Assembly (NCBI RefSeq): GCF_014270035.1
Contig: NZ_JACNEP010000007.1
Coordinates: forward strand, 124,001-188,000
Length of the DNA stretch: 64,000 bases
DNA from: Neptunicella marina
Lineage (GTDB): Bacteria; Pseudomonadota; Gammaproteobacteria; Enterobacterales; Alteromonadaceae
Direction of reading: 5' to 3'
The notes beneath the pieces were generated by a model. It did not search any database, had not been told where the DNA came from, and saw only the letters and a program-made list of their open reading frames with translations. The position numbers and the translations under genes were made by a program. Position 1 is the first letter of the stretch. Each line of letters begins with the position of its first letter. Shown here piece after piece: positions 62,434-64,000 of the stretch.

Positions 62434-63625
62434 AGCCTATGTTTTTATAGATGGGCTAGAAGATGCCCCTATCGTTTGTGGCGTTATTCAAATAGATGAA
62501 GCCACTAAAAAAGGCCGCTTCCGCTATGGTAAAAGTTACCTGAACCGCCCCAATGCCTTTGCGCTTGATCCGGTAAACCTGCCTTTAACAGATCAGGAAC
62601 ATTCAACCCAGTTTAACCAAGGATTATTTGGTGTGCTGTCTGACGCCGGAGCTGATTCATGGGGGAAAAAAATAATATTATCCCTCCACAGCACTAAACC
62701 TAAAAATGCACTGGAGTTTTTGCTTGCAGGCTCTGGCATGGGAGTGGGAGCACTGGTATTTAGCCTTTCAAGCACCAACTCAAAGCCCAAATACAATAAA
62801 AATACCTTGGGTGATTTGCCCATGCTGCTTAAAGCCAAAGATGCCATTTTGGCTGATGAAGACATTTCACCCGAGGCTAAAAAAGCATTTGAATATGGCT
62901 CCAGCATGGGTGGTGCCAGACCTAAAACCATTGTTCAAGACGGCGATATTACCTATCTTGCCAAATTCAACCGACCTGATGACATTATCAATATTGTCAA
63001 AGTAGAACATGCCGCAATGCGCATGCTGGATGAATTACCCTGTCGTGTCGCGACTACAAAAGTACAAACGACACCTAATGGTGATGTTTTGTTGGTTGAG
63101 CGATTTGACTTACACAAAGGCAAGCCTAATTGCCACTATCTCAGTGCCAATTCAGTATTTAGCCAAAATAAAGTCAATTCAGCCGTGTTGAGCACCACCT
63201 ACAGCTATGGCCAACTCGCCGAATTTATAATGAAAAACGGCGCAGAGCCTACCGATGCGCACGACCTTTACTACCGCATGGTTTTTAACGTACTGATGGG
63301 TAACACCGATGATCACTCGCGCAACCACGCATTACTTTACCCGTTTGATCAAGCTCACTGGCGCTTATCCCCCGCGTTTGACGTATTGCCTGTAAACAAT
63401 TCCCAAATGCATGGGATAGGAATTGGTATTAATGGCCGGGAAGGTAACGTAGCAAACCTACTTAGCCAATCTCTGCGCTTCGGACTTAAAACATTTAAAG
63501 CACAAAAAATCATTGAAGACGTGCGCCAACTCACTCAAGAATGGCAGTATTATTTTGAACAACATGGAGTGGGATCAGCGGATATTGAACGGTTAAAAGC
63601 CATCATTCCCAATATTCAGGCTTAA
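62423..63625 (+). CDS. hipA: HipA-family serine/threonine kinase toxin
   Basis: 400 aa from ATG 62423, overlapping hipB. N-terminal subdomain (HipA_N): GRFRYGKSYLNRPNAFALDP, FGVLSDAGADSWGKKII. HipA_C kinase: ATP region FEYGSSMGGARPKTIV, the catalytic motif NTDDHSRNHALL (Asp and His of the HxD-like site) and the metal Asp in SPAFDVLP. E. coli HipA phosphorylates GltX and induces persistence. The kinase residues look intact. The target here is unknown. Confidence 0.93.
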   Translation: MTSKAYVFIDGLEDAPIVCGVIQIDEATKKGRFRYGKSYLNRPNAFALDPVNLPLTDQEHSTQFNQGLFGVLSDAGADSWGKKIILSLHSTKPKNALEFLLAGSGMGVGALVFSLSSTNSKPKYNKNTLGDLPMLLKAKDAILADEDISPEAKKAFEYGSSMGGARPKTIVQDGDITYLAKFNRPDDIINIVKVEHAAMRMLDELPCRVATTKVQTTPNGDVLLVERFDLHKGKPNCHYLSANSVFSQNKVNSAVLSTTYSYGQLAEFIMKNGAEPTDAHDLYYRMVFNVLMGNTDDHSRNHALLYPFDQAHWRLSPAFDVLPVNNSQMHGIGIGINGREGNVANLLSQSLRFGLKTFKAQKIIEDVRQLTQEWQYYFEQHGVGSADIERLKAIIPNIQA

Positions 63626-63665
63626 TGACAATTTAGCGCGCGGATAATAACGGTTTAGTTCTGGG

Positions 63666-63881
63666 CTAACTCTTATCCAAGCCATTGGCTAACATGGGTT
63701 GATTGGCGCAGCGATACCAGTAACTGGCATTACCCATATCCCCTTCAATACGGTGTAAATAACCGTGTTATAACGAGCCAAACATACTGGGATCGTCCTG
63801 CACCAGATTATGCGCAGCGTCCCATTTATCTTCTTCGATTAGCTCAACGCTTGTAAAAATATATCTGTCATAAGTATCCAT
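63666..63881 (-). pseudogene. Small protein of unknown function, interrupted by a stop
   Basis: From ATG 63881: MDTYDRYIFTSVELIEEDKW, then DAAHNLVQDDPSMFGSL, then a TAA codon (63768-63770), then HGYLHRIEGDMGNASYWYR, ending at 63666. The second part fits a common small gammaproteobacterial family whose core reads like HGYLHRxEGDxGNAxYWYRxA, so the stop (TTA to TAA would do it) interrupts a formerly intact gene of about 71 codons. Function of the family is unknown. Its start overlaps the stop of an HTH gene (TAATG). Confidence 0.6.
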
Positions 63882-64000
63882 TAATCCTGTACTACTCGCG
63901 GCACAAAATGGGCGCTGACTTTAAAGCCACCCGGTGCCAAAATTTTGTTAAGTACCGATAACCTTGGGTCTGTATTACCCTTTTCGATATCCCGTAACGT
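63881..64000 (-). CDS. C-terminal end of an XRE-family HTH regulator (5' end outside window)
   Basis: 39 visible residues: TLRDIEKGNTDPRLSVLNKI, then LAPGGFKVSAHFVPRVVQD. The RDIEKGNTDPRLSVLNKI part is the second half of an XRE HTH (recognition helix end plus helices 4-5), as in HipB-type antitoxins. Its stop overlaps the ATG of the interrupted small gene, suggesting a former two-gene unit. Confidence 0.8.
   Translation of the reverse strand, partial: TLRDIEKGNTDPRLSVLNKILAPGGFKVSAHFVPRVVQD

Overview
The window looks like chromosome of a marine gammaproteobacterium of the Alteromonadales (Alteromonas, Paraglaciecola or Catenovulum type). The signs are many TonB-dependent receptors and secreted hydrolases, DUF3019 and DUF2986 proteins, a cytochrome bo3 operon, EfpL/YeiP, YggL, an ilvGM leader, chemoreceptors and a sugar-utilisation locus with a TIGR01782-type TonB receptor. 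I see no rRNA, tRNA, CRISPR array, insertion sequence or phage.

Layout: 0-0.4 kb, 5' part of soxR with its own operator. 0.4-3.3 kb, an M14 peptidase, a small unknown protein and a beta-lactamase-fold lipoprotein. 3.3-6.7 kb, an mipA-DUF3019-rstA-rstB operon headed by a perfect RstA box. 6.8-12.7 kb, e(P4)-type acid phosphatase, a serine hydrolase with TPR tail, a LytS/LytTR-type two-component pair and hpf. 12.7-19.7 kb, two chemoreceptors, an unknown coiled-coil secreted protein, aldose epimerase and an M20 peptidase. 19.7-24.5 kb, a His/Glu-rich zinc TonB receptor under two Zur boxes, a CPBP protease and phospholipase A. 24.5-29.5 kb, an AraC-family regulator flanked by two operons (cupin, broken cyclophilin-like gene, MFS; and alcohol dehydrogenase, cupin) that share one conserved 21-22 bp upstream motif. 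29.5-34.4 kb, cyoABCDE. 35.6-37.4 kb, a CsgG/DUF4810/DUF799 lipoprotein trio. 37.4-39.6 kb, ilvGM with leader peptide and attenuator. 39.6-45.6 kb, MBL-fold hydrolase and divergent TetR with operator, DUF2986, yggL and a 1065-aa GH15/phosphorylase-kinase-alpha-like protein.

The most unusual region is 45.7-50.9 kb, an AT-rich island. It starts with a very short secreted peptide with four cysteines, whose reading frame is broken by one base in an A9 run. Then come an attenuator-like terminator, a secreted CxxC protein, a duplicated FtsX-type permease, a HlyD-type adaptor and an ABC ATPase. This reads as an undescribed disulfide-peptide (bacteriocin-like) production and export system, possibly switched by homopolymer slippage.

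50.9-53 kb holds a YcxB-like membrane protein, efpL and a SnoaL-like protein. 53.5-61.8 kb is a carbohydrate locus: TonB receptor, GH27 enzyme with NPCBM domain, ROK sugar kinase, NagA and a DUF4832 lipoprotein. Together these suggest uptake and breakdown of alpha-linked N-acetylgalactosamine-containing glycans. 62-64 kb has a hipBA module, then a nonsense-interrupted small gene and the 3' end of another HTH regulator gene.
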